Of a DNA stretch of 64,000 nucleotides, positions 1-13,056 are shown one piece after another (the stretch's first letter is position 1; each line of letters begins with the position of its first letter). The stretch covers positions 16,124,501-16,188,500 of the forward strand of contig NC_088311.1 in assembly GCF_910592395.1 (NCBI RefSeq), in the 5' to 3' direction. The DNA comes from Lineus longissimus. Lineage: Eukaryota; Nemertea; Pilidiophora; Heteronemertea; Lineidae. The notes below the pieces were generated by a model. It saw only the letters and a program-made list of their open reading frames with translations, did no database searches and was not told the origin of the DNA. A program made the position numbers and the translations under genes.

Positions 1-3000
1 CTAACCCAAAACCTCGCCATGCTTCAACGGGTGGGTGATAATACCATCGCTAAACCACAACCTCGCCATGCTTCAACAGGTGGGTGATAATACCATTGCT
101 AACCTGTAACCTCGTCATTCCTCAACGGGTGGGTGATAATACCATTGCTAACCCACAACCTCGCCATGTTTCAACGGGTGGGTGATAATACCAGCGCTAA
201 CCAACAACCTAGCCATGTTTCAACAGGTGGGTGATAATACCATCACTAACCCACAACCTCGCCATGCTTCAACGGGTGGGTGATAATACCATCGCTAACC
301 CACAACCTCGCCATGCTTCAATGGGTGGGTGATAATACCATCGCTAACCTGTAATCTCGCCATTCCTCAACGGGTGGGTGATAATACCATCGCTAACCCA
401 CAACCTCGCCATGCTTCAACGGGTGGGTGAAAATACCATCGCTAACCTGTAATCTCGCCATTCATCAACGGGTGGGTAATAATACCATCGCTAACCCACA
501 ACCTCGCCATGCTTCAACGGGTGGGTGATAATACCATCGCTAACCTGTAACCTCGCCATTCCTCAACGGGTGGGTGATAATACCATCGCTAACCCACAAC
601 CTCGCCATGCTTCAACGGGTGGGTGATAATACCATCGCTAACCTGTAACCTCGTCATTCCTCAACGGGTGGGTGATAATACCATCGCTCACCCAGAACCT
701 CGCCATGCTTCAACGGGTGGGTGATAATACCATCGCTAACAAACAACCTCGCCATGCTTCAACGGGTGGGTGATAATACCATCGCTAACCCACAACCTAG
801 CCATGCTTCAACGGGTGGGTGATCATACCATCGCTAACCTGTAACCTCGCCATTCCTCAACGGGTGGGTGATAATACCATCGCTAGACCACAACCTCGCC
901 ATGCTTCAACGGGAGGGTGATAATACCATCGCTAACCTGTAACCTCGTCATTCCTCAACAGATGGGTGATAATACCATCGCTAACCCACAACCTCGCCAT
1001 GCTTCAACGGGTGGGTGATAATACCATCGCTAACCCACAACCTCGCCATGTTTCAACGGGTGGGTGATAATACCATCGCTAACCCACAACCTTGCTATGC
1101 TTCAACGGGTGGGTGATAATACCATCGCTAATCTGTTACCTCGCCATGCTTCAACGGGTGGGTGATAATACCATCGCTAACCCACAACCTCGCCATGCTT
1201 CAACGGGTGGGTGAAAATACCATCGCTAACCTGTAATCTCGCCATTCATCAACGGGTGGGTAATAATACCATCGCTAACCCACAACCTCGCCATGCTTCA
1301 ACGGGTGGGTGATAATACCATCGCTAACCTGTAACCTCGCCATTCCCCAACGGGTGGGTGATAATACCATCGCTAACCCACAACCTCGCCATGCTTCAAC
1401 GGGTGGGTGATAATACCATCGCTAACCTGTAACCTCCTCATTCCTCAACGGGTGGGTGATAATACCATCGCTAACCCACAACCTCGCCATGCTTCAACGG
1501 GTGGGTGATAATACCATCGCTAACCTGTAACCTCGCCATTCCCCAACGGGTGGGTGATAATACCATCGCTAACCCACAACCTCGCCATGCTTCAACGGGT
1601 GGGTGATAATACCATCGCTAACCTGTAACCTCCTCATTCCTCAACGGGTGGGTGATAATACCATCGCTAACCCACAACCTCGCCATGCTTCAACGGCTGG
1701 GTGATAATACCATTGCTAACCCACAACCTCGCCATGCTTCAACGGGTGGGTGATAATACCATCCCTTACCCGCAACCTCGCCATGTTTCAACGGGTGGGT
1801 GATAATACCATCGCTAACCCACAACCCCGCCATGTTTCAACGGGTGGGTGATAATACCATCGCTAATCTATTACCTCGCCATTCCTCAACGGGTGGGTGA
1901 TAATACCATCGCTAACCCACAACCTCGCCATGCTTCAACGGGTGGGTGATAATACCATCGCTAACCTGTAACCTCGCCATGCTTCAACGGGTGGGTGATA
2001 ATACCATCGCTTACCTGTAACCTCGCCATTCCTCAACGGGTGGGTAATAATACCATCGCTAACCCACAACCTCGCCATGCTTCAACGGGTGGGTGATAAT
2101 ACCATCGCTAACCCACAACCTCGCCATGCTTCAATGGGTGGGTGATAATACCATCGCTAACCTGTAATCTCGCCATTCCTCAACGGGTGGGTGATAATAC
2201 CATTGCTAACCCACAACCTCGCCATGCTTCAACGGGTGGGTGATAATACCATCCCTTACCCGCAACCTCGCCATGTTTCAACGGGTGGGTGATAATACCA
2301 TCGCTAACCCACAACCCCGCCATGCTTCAACGGGTGGGTGATAATACCATCGCTAACCTATTACCTCGCCATTCCTCAACGGGTGGGTGATAATACCATC
2401 GCTAACCCACAACCTCGCCATGCTTCAACGGGTGGGTGATAATACCATCGCTAACCTGTAACCTCGCCATGCTTCAACGGGTGGGCGATAATACCATCGC
2501 TTACCTGTAACCTCGCCATTCCTCAACGGGTGGGTAATAATACCATCGCTAACCCACAACCTCGCCATGCTTCAACGGGTGGGTGATAATACCATCGCTA
2601 ACCTGTAACCTCGCCATTCCTCAACGGGTTGGTGATAATACCATCGCTAACCTGTAATCTCGCCATTCCTCAACGGGTGGGTGATAATACCATCGCTAAC
2701 CCACAACCTCGCCATGCTTCAACGGGTGGGTGATAATACCATCGCTAACCTGTAACCTCGCCATTCCTCAACGGGTGGGTGATAATACCATCGCTAACCC
2801 ACAACCTCACCATGCTTCAACGGGTGGGTGATAATACCATCGCTAACCTGTAACCTCGTCATTCCTCAACGGGTGGGTGATAATACCATCGCTAACCCAC
2901 AACCTCGCCATGCTTCAACGGCTTGGTGATAATACCATCGCTAACCCACAACCTCGCCATGCTTCAACGGGTGAGTGATAATACCATTGCTAACCCGCAA

Positions 3001-6000
3001 CCTCGCCATGTTTCAACGGGTGGATGATAATACCATCGCTAACCTGTAACCTCGCCATGCTTCAAGGGGTGGCTGATAATACCATCGCTAACCTGTAACC
3101 TCGCCATTCCTCAACAGGTGGGTGATAATACCATCGCTAACCCACAACCTCGCCATGCTTCAACGGGTGGGTGATAATACAATCGCTAACCCACAACCTC
3201 GCCATGCTTCAATGGGTGGGTGATAATACCATCGATAACCTGTAACCTCGCCATTCCTCAACGGGTGGGTGATAATACCATCGCTAACCCACAACCTCGC
3301 CATGCTTCAACGGGTGGGTGATAATACCATCGCTAACCTGTAACCTCGTCATTCCTCAAAGGGTGGGTGATAATACCATCGCTAACCCACAACCTCGCCA
3401 TGCTTCAACGGGTGGGTGAAAATACTATCGATAACCCACAACCTCGCCATGCTTCAACGGGTGGGTGATAATACCATCGCTAACCTGTAACCTCGTCATT
3501 CCTCAACGGGTGGGTGATAATACCATCGCTAACCCACAACCTCGCCATGCTTCAACAGCTTGGTGATAATACCATCGCTAACCCACAACCTCGCCATGCT
3601 TCAATGGGTGCGTGATCATACCATCGCTAACCTGTAACCTCGCCATTCCTCAACCGGTGGGTGATAATACCATCGCTAAACCACAACCTCGCCATGCTTC
3701 AACGGGTGGGTGATAAACCATCGCTAACCTGTAACCTCGTCATTCCTCAACGGGTGGGTGATAATACCATTGCTAACCCACAACCTCGCCATGCTTCAAC
3801 GGGTGGGTGATAATACCATCGCTAACCAACAACCTCGCAATGTTTCAACGGGTGGGTGATAATACCATCGCTAACCCACAACCTCGCCATGCTTCAACGG
3901 CTGGGTGATAATACCATCGCTAACCCACAACCTCGCCATGCTTCAATGGGTGGGTGATAATACCATCGCTAACCTGTAATCTCGCCATTCCTCAACGGGT
4001 GGGTGATAATACCATCGCTAACCCACAACCTCGCCATGCTTCAATGGGTGGGTGATAATACCATCGCTAACCTGTAACCTCGCCATTCCTCAACGGGTGG
4101 GTGATAATACCATCGCTAACCCACAACCTCGCCATGCTTCAACGGGTGTGTGATAATACCATCGCTAACCTGTAACCTCGTCATTCCTCAACGGGTGGGT
4201 GATAATACCATCGCTAACCCACAACCTCGCCATGCTTCAACAGCTTGGTGATAATACCATCGCTAACCCACAACCTCGCCATGCTTCAACGGGTGGGTGA
4301 TAATACCATTGCTAACCCGCAACCTCGCCATGTTTCAACGGGTGGGTGATAATACCATCGCTAACCTGTTACCTCGCCATTCATCAACGGGTGGGTGATA
4401 ATACTATCGCTAACCCACAACCTCGCTATGCTTCAACGGTTGGGTGATAATACCATCGCTAACCTGTAACCTCGCCATGCTTCAACGGGTGGCTGATAAT
4501 ACCATCGCTAACCTGTAACCTCGCCATTCCTCAACAGGTGGGTGATAATACCATCGCTAACCCACAACCTCGCCATGCTTCAACGGGTGGGTGATAATAC
4601 AATCGCTAACCCACAACCTCGCCATGCTTCAATGGGTGGGTGATAATACCATCGCTAACCTGTAACCTCGCCATTCCTCAACGGGTGGGTGATAATACCA
4701 TCGCTAACCCACAACCTTGCCATGCTTCAACGGGTGGGTGACAATACCATCGCTAACCTGTAACCTCGCCATTCCTCAACGGGTGGGTGATAATACCATC
4801 GCTAACCCACAACCTCGCCATGCTTCAACGGGTGGGTGATAATACCATCGCTAACCTGTAACCTCGTTATTCCTCAACGGGTGGGTGATAATACCATCGC
4901 TAACCCACAACCTCGCCATGCTTCAACGGGTGGGTGATAATACCATCGCTAACCTGTAACCTCACCATGCTTCAACGGGTGGGTGATAATACCATCGCTT
5001 ACCTGTAACCTCGCCATTCCTCAACGGGTGGGTGATAATACCATCGCTAACCCACAACCTCGCCATGCTTCAACGGGTGGGTGATAATACCATCGCTAAC
5101 CCACAACCTCGCCATGCTTCAATGGGTGGGTGATAATACCATCGCTAACCTGTAACCTCGCCATTCCTCAACGGGTGGGTGATAATACCATCGCTAACCC
5201 ACAACCTTGCCATGCTTCAACGGGTGGGTGATAATACCATCGCTAACCTGTAACCTCGCCATTCCTCAACGGGTGGGTGATAATACCATCGCTAACCCAC
5301 AACCTCGCCATGCTTCAATGGGTGGGTGATAATTCCATCGCTAACCTGTAACCTCGCCATTCCTCAACGGGTGGGTGATAATACCATCGCTAACCCACAA
5401 CCTCGCCATGCTTCAACGGGTGGGTGATAATACCATCGCTAACCTGTAACCTCGTCATTCCTCAACGGGTGGGTGATAATACCATCGCTAACCCACAACC
5501 TCGCCATGCTTGAACAGCTTGGTGATAATACCATCGCTAACCCACAACCTCGCCATGTTTCAACGGGTGGGTGATAATACCATCGCTAACCTGTTACCTC
5601 GCCATTCCTCAACGGGTGGGTGATAATACCATCGCTAACCCACAACCTCGCTATGCTTCAACGGGTGGGTGATAATACCATCGCTAACCTGTAACCTCGC
5701 CATGCTTCAACGGGTGGCTGATAATACCATCGCTAACCTGTAACCTCGCCATTCCTCAACGGGTGGGTGATAATACCATCGCTAACCCACAACCTCGCTA
5801 TGCTTCAATGGGTGGGTGATAATGCCATCGCTAACCTGTAACCTCGCCATTCCTCAACGGGTGGGTGATAATACCATCGCTAACCCACAACCTTGCCATG
5901 CTTCAACGGGTGGGTGATAATACCATCGCTAACCTGTAACCTCGCCATTCCTCAACGGGTGGGTGATAATACCATCGCTAACCCACAACCTCGCCATGCT

Positions 6001-6168
6001 TCAACGGGTGGGTGATAATACCATCGCTAACCTGTAACCTCGTCATTCCTCAACGGGTGGGTGATAATACCATCGCTAACCCACAACCCCGCCATGCTTC
6101 AACGGGTGGGTTATAATACCATCGCTAACCTATTACCTCACCATTCCTCAACGGGTGGGTGATAATAC
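1..6168. repeat. 49-bp satellite array, about 126 copies, truncated by the window start
   Basis: The array is head-to-tail copies of a 49-bp monomer starting CTAACCCACAACC and ending GATAATACCATCG. Two main variants are visible. One reads CCCACAACCTCGCCATGCTTC and the other CCTGTAACCTCGCCATTCCTC. They often alternate, giving 98-bp dimers. Rare private variants recur at multiples of 49: the ATCCCTTACCCGC monomer at 1761 and 2251 (490 bp apart), the GTGAAAATACC monomer at 427 and 1211 (784 bp), and the AACAGCTTGG monomer at 3554 and 4239 (685 bp; one monomer in between lacks a base). The array stops abruptly near 6168. No coding function is proposed. Confidence 0.97.
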
Positions 6169-6830
6169 TAGCATGGCCAGCTCACCAACGTTTTCTTTTC
6201 AGCAACGTCGCGCCGTCGTAACGTAACGACGTAGGCCTATGTACAAGCGCAACGCACCTCGAGAGAAATTTCTGACACTCCAAAAAAGTCCCAATAAAAG
6301 TAGTATACGTTCATCAAATAGTTAATTTGAAAATATCAGCAATATCTGCATTACCTAAGCTTGCTAATACTTTTTATCTGATGAAAATCCGTTCACTAAT
6401 TTGTAAGTTTCAATTAGCAGAACTTGAACAATGCCCGGCTTAAAAGCCGCTTGACGTCATCTGTGTTACTTTTGCGTTATGAACGAACTTGGTCATTAAC
6501 CGTTCACTATGTCCATCTAAAAATAAATCTGGGGAATTCCGGTGGGACTGAATATTTTCAAATTTTATGACCAATCAGAGCTTATCTAGGCCTTCAGTCC
6601 GGTGCAGTCGCATTTGTTCTAGGACGTAAACTTCCGAAGTAAAGTTTTCCCCAAGTTTACCCCGTTTTCTACACTTTCCGGGAATCAAATTCAAAATGCG
6701 ACGCCACACACATAAAGGTAAGAGTCAATATATACTTCTGATCATCGTTTCAAAAAGATCTAAGCAGATTTAGCACCGTACACATCGATTGAAAGTTGAC
6801 ACATTTCAAAACCAAAATGGGCTGTTATTT
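6169..6830. other. unique sequence between satellite and promoter-like region
   Basis: About 660 bases without a convincing open frame or recognised repeat. The sequence changes sharply from satellite to non-repetitive DNA at 6169. It may be upstream flank of the gene whose coding part begins at 7813. Confidence 0.5.
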
Positions 6831-6833
6831 GGG

Positions 6834-6909
6834 CACGTGATCGTCAGTCGAACTACTCTACTCGCGTCGCGAGATAAGTCACGTGACGCAAGTGCTTGTT
6901 GCTTATTGG
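6834..6909 (+). promoter_or_regulatory. promoter-like cluster: two CACGTG E-boxes and an inverted CCAAT box
   Basis: CACGTG occurs at 6834-6839 and again at 6880-6885. The second lies inside the 10-base palindrome GTCACGTGAC (6878-6887). ATTGG, the reverse complement of CCAAT, is at 6905-6909. CpG dinucleotides cluster here (CTCGCGTCGCGAG at 6861-6873). The cluster lies just upstream of a chain of splice sites that leads to the start codon at 7813. It is therefore inferred to be the promoter of that gene; no TATA box was assigned. Confidence 0.45.
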
Positions 6910-7115
6910 ACCGACGCCATTCGCGTCACTACTCGCCTACGACTCGCCCAGTCTAAATTTAGATCAAAACAACATGGTGAACACGAGGCTATTGTTTACA
7001 TTTTGGAAATCAATGTTTTGGAGTGGATTTCTGTACTTTCGCACGTTTGTTTTGAATTGTTGGTTGAGTTTGATTGATGGATACGCTCAAATTGTGAAAA
7101 GTCTTCATTCATGAT

Positions 7116-7810
7116 GGTAATTAATGCTAGATTTAAAGGGATTCTGCATCCAAAAGTTGAACTTTGTTGAACTTCTTTTCAGTTGGATGACACTGACACA
7201 CATCTTCCTGGACCCATGCCAGTGTTGGGTTGATAGGATTGTCCTTGCACTTTGGTTGCCTCTTCTCCTTCATTAATGGTCTATCACTGATAATGGTAAG
7301 TCACTGATACTAGTAGTACTTGGACCCAAGCACACAAGTAGCCAGTAGCTGCCCGGCTAAACACCTCTGCCCCAGGCACAGGTGGATGTGCCGGTGTGCT
7401 GGGGGGGGGGGGGTCATCTACTAAGAAATACTAGTATTCATTTACCCCCTCTGTCTTTCACTTCGAGTGTACTTATGAGTTTTATAAATTTTCTTTTCAG
7501 ATGGTGTAGCTTGAATTCCTCTGCTGTAGTCCTACCTATTCTGCCGAGTACTTGATTGCTAAGCACATCTTTTCTAGAACATGTAAGTAAGGAGACATTA
7601 CTTTACTATCAAAACCAAATGGATCAAAACAGTAAACACAAGACTCATCATGTCCTGTACACCTTTTTATTGATAAAGACATTTTGATGTTACATCAAAG
7701 TACAATTGAATTGTAGGCCTCTGTACATGTACTTGTAACACATTGATACTGATGACTAGCAAATGCGGGAGCAAATGTTTAATTCAGTTTCTTTCTTCCT
7801 GATTTTCAGA
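7116..7810 (+). other. series of non-coding 5' exons and introns (5' UTR) of the transposase-like gene
   Basis: Consecutive splice signals on the + strand suggest a spliced leader region. A donor (ATG/GTAATT) lies near 7116. An acceptor (CTTCTTTTCAG) ends at about 7184 and a donor (AATG/GTAAGT) is near 7292. An acceptor (TTTTCTTTTCAG) ends at 7500 and a donor (ACAT/GTAAGT) is near 7583. A final acceptor (GATTTTCAG) ends at 7809-7810, three bases before the ATG at 7813. The small exons have no long open frame. The order is inferred only from consensus splice sites. Confidence 0.4.
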
Positions 7811-7812
7811 AC

Positions 7813-8733
7813 ATGTCGTTCATCCCTGATTATGATGGTGGTACTGTTGATGGAACAGATTCAACGGTTGCCAATCCTGTTGAGTCACTGCTTGAAGAAT
7901 TCGGTCCAGTAGATGCATCTTCTCTTTATCCGGGGCCATACTGTGAAGCCGCTGGTTTAAAAAAGGAGCATGTGTTGAATCGTCCAGTTGCCGCAATTTG
8001 TGAAGATGCCCTGAACAATGGTGTTTTGTTTGAATTAGCCACATTCTTTAGGCGGAACTCCGTATCCAAAAGTGAACTTGTCAATTTAGCATTAGATTTA
8101 GGTGGCCATAGGTATACTTCTGCTACTTACAAAGAGACACTAAGGAAGCATTTGGACTACTTGTTGAAGAAAAGGAAGACATCCCGCTCCAAAGGAACAC
8201 TTGACAAAGCTAAGATCGCCTTCCCAAGGCCTACTTGTCCTTCTAATAATGACAGTACCAACAGTTCAGAATTACCAGAGCAACAGGTGCAGACTGAATC
8301 AGAAACCATTGTTATCAGTGAAAATCCTATCATTGAACATCCTGCATCTTCTCCTCCTGGTAGTGACCCTATAGTGCCAGTCAGGGAAACCAGGCCCTCT
8401 AAATTCTCAAAACCTAGGTGTCAGTGCATCCAAGATCATAACCATATCACATATGAGACTGCGCGAAATGAAAGATACCTGAAAAAGTTGACGAACAAAA
8501 TACAGTCCCTGAATACAGAAATCAAAACCTGCGAGGGCCATTACAGTAAACTTAATGTTGACAGGAGAGACAAGAGGGCCAAGGAAAATTCGAAGGAATT
8601 GAAAAATCTACGGAAGGTTCACAGGGAGACACAAGAGAAACTTGAACATTCGTGTGCAGAAAACATTAGATTGAAATCAGAAATTGAAGGATTTCAAATG
8701 GCAAATAGTGAGAAAGAAAAGGTCTTCAAAGAG
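7813..8733 (+). CDS. transposase-like gene, coding exon 1 (N-terminal region and coiled coil)
   Basis: Residues 1-307 of a predicted protein of about 1,100 residues. The ATG at 7813 is chosen because an acceptor (TTTTCAG) lies just upstream and the frame is open for 307 codons. Residues about 70-120 form a basic region (SKSELVNLALDLGG, then KKRKTSRSK). A serine/proline/threonine-rich linker follows. A CQC-x7-H motif lies near residues 198-208. From about residue 215 the sequence is a charged, heptad-like coiled coil that continues into exon 2. The exon ends at GAG/GTAAGG (8733) in phase 0. Related proteins are, from memory, frequent in multi-copy invertebrate gene families, so a mobile origin is likely. 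Exact family membership is inferred. Confidence 0.72.
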
Positions 8734-8844
8734 GTAAGGTGAAAGGTTTCAGGAGAGACCAGGGAATGATTGTGAACAGCTTATGAGACTGTTCACAACA
8801 GTATAAAGCGCTATAAGAACTCACATTTCATTTTTTCATTTCAG

Positions 8845-10149
8845 GTAAAAAGTGAACTGGAGAATATCAAAGCGAAGAAGAGGAAGCTGCAGAATTCTCG
8901 AACGTATTTCAAATCGAAAGGATCCGGAAAATTCGAAAATGACAAACTGATAGCAGCAGAGGAGAAAATAAAATGGCTGAACGAACGTGTTGTTGAACTG
9001 GAGAGCATCTCTGAACCAGGCACAGCACTTACATACCCAGTGCTAAAGGACTCAAGTGGCTTCTCAACTAGAGTCAGGACATGTGTGTTGGGGCTGCTTG
9101 GCCTTGAAATTGCCCAAGGAAAAATCCCTCTAACGATTCAATGGGTGGCAAAGTCAATGTATGATCATCGAATAGAGGACATAGATCTCCCTAGTCGTTC
9201 CTTGGTTCAGAACATTAGCGATGAGTCACACTACATTGCCAAATGCTACATCGCAGAAGAATTGAATAAGTGTGAAAACTGGGGACTTGCAAAGGATGGC
9301 ACTAGTCGACGTAAAGTCAAAATCCTCGACACGTCCCTTACGCTGAGTTCTGGGGATAGCATGAGCCTTGGTTTTACGCGCGTCGCCAGTGAAACCGGTG
9401 CTGCTATTACTGAGGTCAGTAAAGCAGCTCTTACTGAACTTCAGGAGATCCGTTCTACGATGCCTGACGCTCCTGACAATTTCATGGTGAAAGCACTAGA
9501 GAAATTCACTTTCACCATGGGGGATCGTGCCAGCAATGAGAAGAAATCTGACCAGCTTCTAGAGGAATGGAGGAAGGAAGTCCTGACAGCAGCTGGTTCC
9601 CCCCTAGTCGAGCAGAGAATCCACAATTTCCATTGCATGGTTCATGTCCTCTTAGGATTTCATAGCTACACAAAGCCAGTCTTATGGGAGTATGAAAAGG
9701 AGTTGGCCATTGACCGTGGGAAGTTTGGACGGGATGCCCTTGGCCGGTTTACGATGTGGAAGAAAGAAGAGGCTGCATCTCGTGCAACAAGGACAACAGC
9801 TGAACTCTTCGGACCAGTGGGGGATCACATTGGAGTCCGGGATGCATGGGAGAGTTACTGTGCAAGAAATGGCATCAAATCCGTGATAGGCAATTACCGA
9901 GATAATCGGTTTAATTGTTACTTCGAAATCGCCGCCCAGATATGCCAGCACAGGAAGGACTTCATTACAGTTCTAAGGTTACCAGGGGAATTGAAGGATG
10001 CCAATGGCAAGAAAGTATCCGTGCTTGCTGACCTTACCTGCAAAATAGTGTCAACAATCCAACAAGGCCTTGGTCTGATGTTTGTCTTGACGCAAGGGCC
10101 CAACGCGCCGCGTAGCGGCAAAAAAGCGAAGCTGGCGAAACATTTATAA
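8845..10149 (+). CDS. transposase-like gene, coding exon 2 (RNase H-fold style core)
   Basis: This continues exon 1 in phase 0 after a 111-base intron (8734-8844, GTAAGG...TTTCAG). Its first 65 codons finish the coiled coil. The core then shows KDGTS (D458 at 9295), GDRASNE (D534 at 9523) and a C-x2-H motif, HCMVH (C571, H574, at 9631-9645). Order and spacing resemble the first D, second D and C-x2-H of hAT-type transposases; the catalytic E was not assigned. The family-like sequence stops near GLGLM (10066-10080). The remaining 23 codons to the TAA at 10147-10149 look like read-through into non-coding DNA. The rest of the protein appears at 13178. The copy is therefore probably interrupted and may not produce a full transposase. 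Confidence 0.68.
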   Translation, partial: VKSELENIKAKKRKLQNSRTYFKSKGSGKFENDKLIAAEEKIKWLNERVVELESISEPGTALTYPVLKDSSGFSTRVRTCVLGLLGLEIAQGKIPLTIQWVAKSMYDHRIEDIDLPSRSLVQNISDESHYIAKCYIAEELNKCENWGLAKDGTSRRKVKILDTSLTLSSGDSMSLGFTRVASETGAAITEVSKAALTELQEIRSTMPDAPDNFMVKALEKFTFTMGDRASNEKKSDQLLEEWRKEVLTAAGSPLVEQRIHNFHCMVHVLLGFHSYTKPVLWEYEKELAIDRGKFGRDALGRFTMWKKEEAASRATRTTAELFGPVGDHIGVRDAWESYCARNGIKSVIGNYRDNRFNCYFEIAAQICQHRKDFITVLRLPGELKDANGKKVSVLADLTCKIVSTIQQGLGLMFVLTQGPNAPRSGKKAKLAKHL

Positions 10150-11541
10150 CGGGTCACCGTCACTTATTATTGGACTTATAGCGCATTTACGGGGCTGCAA
10201 CTATTTTGCTTTATAGTGTCACCAGGAAAGAAAAGCATGCGACCTAACGCCGATCTATTTGTATAAAGTGATAATTGGAAGGTATATAGTAGGAAATATC
10301 AATAAAATAATCATTCCATGTCGTCTTTTGAGGGCATTTTTGATCGTAAAAAATATATGTGTACGTCACCGTAGTCTCTGCAATGATAATTTTATCAGAG
10401 CAGTCTGGCGCAAGTAGAAGTTCTTTACCTATTAGTTCTTCACTTATTAGTCTCAACGTCTGGTGCAAAGCCAGACGTTTTCCATTACGATTTCACTACG
10501 ATGTTTGACAAGAAGGAGCAGTGCGCGAGATATGCTAATGAGCAGACTTCCCTCGCTTGAGTTTCTGAAGAATGTTCCATATCGCGCTAAGCTCATCACT
10601 GCTGATTATGACAGGCGTGCAGCGGTAGGTATCTGCTCCCCAACTTCCACCCTAATACGGTACAATAAGTTACCATGATGGGAATGGGACAATGCCCTCT
10701 CTGTGTATGGAGTAATAGGGATAAGAAGACATTATTCATTAGTGTTGATACAAGTGATTTTGCCCAAAAAGCATGCGCATTCAAAAAACAAAATATGGCC
10801 AGTGCATACCCTATGGCTATGTACTAGTAATACATGGTAAACATGAACAACATCATTATTCATCGGCAGTTCATTTTACTCCGAGCTTTTCCTGAAACAT
10901 ATAGCCATGATGATTAGGCCTACCATGTACCATGACCAATAACAGCACTAGATCATGTAGATGTCAACAAGTTCACATGAACCGTATAATCCCGCATGGC
11001 GCATGTGGGGCATGCATCTAAACCAAAGCCCCAAAATCACTTGTTTTGGTCTATTTCACTTGTGTTTCCCCCGTCTCCCAGTCCATAATACATTTACAGT
11101 TTACAATCCCCGATCATGGCCCAACAAAAGGTCATCGGTTGACTAAAGGAACACAACTGTTCAATGGATTTATAGTTGAATGCGATCAAACTACGTCTTT
11201 TCAATCGTGGATTGTAAATTTAACCCCATGGGCCTAGGGAAGGCCCTATAACAATACTTTCGACACAGTTATTATCTCCGCTGCCTCCACCATGTTACAC
11301 ACAGTGCTCACTGCTGATTCTAAAATGCGCCACCTAGTCAAAACAGGACATATGTTCTTCTAGGAATACTAGATCTCTTTCCAATATTTCGTCATTCCAC
11401 TATCGTCAACACCTCATCATACTTTCATTGACATTACAGGCACACATCCACAGAGCACTCTTCAAATCATCTACACAGTGGTTATCCAACTAGGATTATA
11501 AAGGTAATTTCTTAGCCCCGCACAGTGGGTTTCAGTCTTGA

Positions 11542-12818
11542 TAAAGGGGCACTATTGCTAGCAGCTAGGTAGGCAAGATAAAGTTAGCCGAAGTAGCCGA
11601 TAGGGGTCTCTCACCCCTCAAAGTCCGTCACAACTATTCAAGTTTGTACAAGGAATACATGCAGCGCTGACTCTAACAAGACCCAATGGGAATGTCGCAC
11701 AGTCATCTGTCAAAAACAAGACCTATGTTGTAGTATGATCTCTTGCCAATATTTAATAATTGCACTATCGTCATCACCTCATCATACTTCATTGACATTA
11801 CAGGCACACATTGACATAGACCACTGTTGCAATCAACGACACAGTCGCTATCCAAGTAGCATTATAGAGGTAATTATCATTATCATACCTCATTAGCATG
11901 TGAACCAATCGCGTCGCGTCCTTTGCGATCACGGCAAAGCCTCATGGAATAATGTCTTTCACCGTTGAATAATTTTTCATATTCCATGCCTACAACTTCA
12001 ATTTCTTCATATTCCATGGCTAGAAGTTCAATACTAATATAATATCCAAGATAAAGTTACAAGAAGTAGTCAATAGGGGTCTCTCACCTCTCACTGTATG
12101 TCCACACTATTCACACTTGTACGAGGAATACATTCAATGCTGAATCTAACAACACCCAGTGCCCTTACTCTGTATATTAGTCACTGGAAGATGGCCCATT
12201 TCACTCCTTGCTTCTACTTCACCTATAGTCTCATTGTAAACGCCTCAGTTCTATGATATCACATTCACTTTCAGCTGTCATGCAACGCAACAACTGTGCT
12301 ATCTGCCATCGCACATCAACGAAGAAGTGCAGCCGCCCACATTCCACCTCACGTCTGTCCGACCAGCTGCAATCCTCGAGGACGCCCCACTGTACCACGA
12401 TTTCACTACGATGTTTGACAAGAAGGAGCAGTGCGCGAGATAGGCTAATGAGCAGACTTCCCTCGCTTGAGTTTCGGAAGAATGTTCCATATCGCGCTAA
12501 GCTGACCACTGCTGACCATGACAGGCGTGCATTGGACTGGTACAGGTTGGAACTGAACATTGAATATGCTGGTGGTGACGCTTTCTGATGAGAAGTTGGT
12601 CGTGACTGATGCAGTATCCTTGGACTTGTCCACAGCATCGTTCAATCATTGCTCTCTGAGCTGCCTTGATTCTGTACTTACCCAAATACTAAGACCAAAT
12701 GCCTGTTGACTGTGCTTTAAGAGAGACTGGCGCCATGCCTAGAGATATGACTGACCCCTATTGGCAAATTTGTATGACTTTATCTTGCCTACCTAGCTGC
12801 TGCCTATAGTCTCCCTTT
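11542..12818. mobile_element. putative non-autonomous DNA element with about 65-bp inverted ends
   Basis: The left end (11542-11583; contains AGCAGCTAGGTAGGCAAGAT) matches the reverse complement of 12777-12818. The match continues inward over a GCCRATAGGGGTC motif, giving arms of roughly 65 bp with mismatches. Both ends begin AAAGGGRNACTAT, a form common for MITE termini. Internal direct duplications suggest repeated rearrangement. No transposase frame was recognised. A target duplication could not be fixed. Confidence 0.4.
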
Positions 12819-13056
12819 AACTGCGGAACACTTCAAAGTCGATAAAATGCTATGTTCCACCTTTTAATGTGTTCAGACCGCCATTTTCAAAATAATCAAG
12901 TCAGGACACTGCCTTCTAGTCTCATAATACATTTTGCTTTCCTCAATAATAACATTTCTTCTTCTTCAATGCTTTCATCATTCCAAACTTCTCCTCCTCT
13001 GACTTTTACAGGGGTACAGTCATGGCAATCAAAACCCAAATACTGAGACCAAATGC

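Noticed and set aside
1-6168. CRISPR-like array
   Set aside because: Units are contiguous 49-bp copies with no variable spacers, and the window is eukaryotic.
12253-12588. 111-codon frame in the duplicated block, partly shared with 10463-10678
   Set aside because: The shared frame is short and the copies contain no conserved-domain signal. Open reading probably reflects recent duplication.
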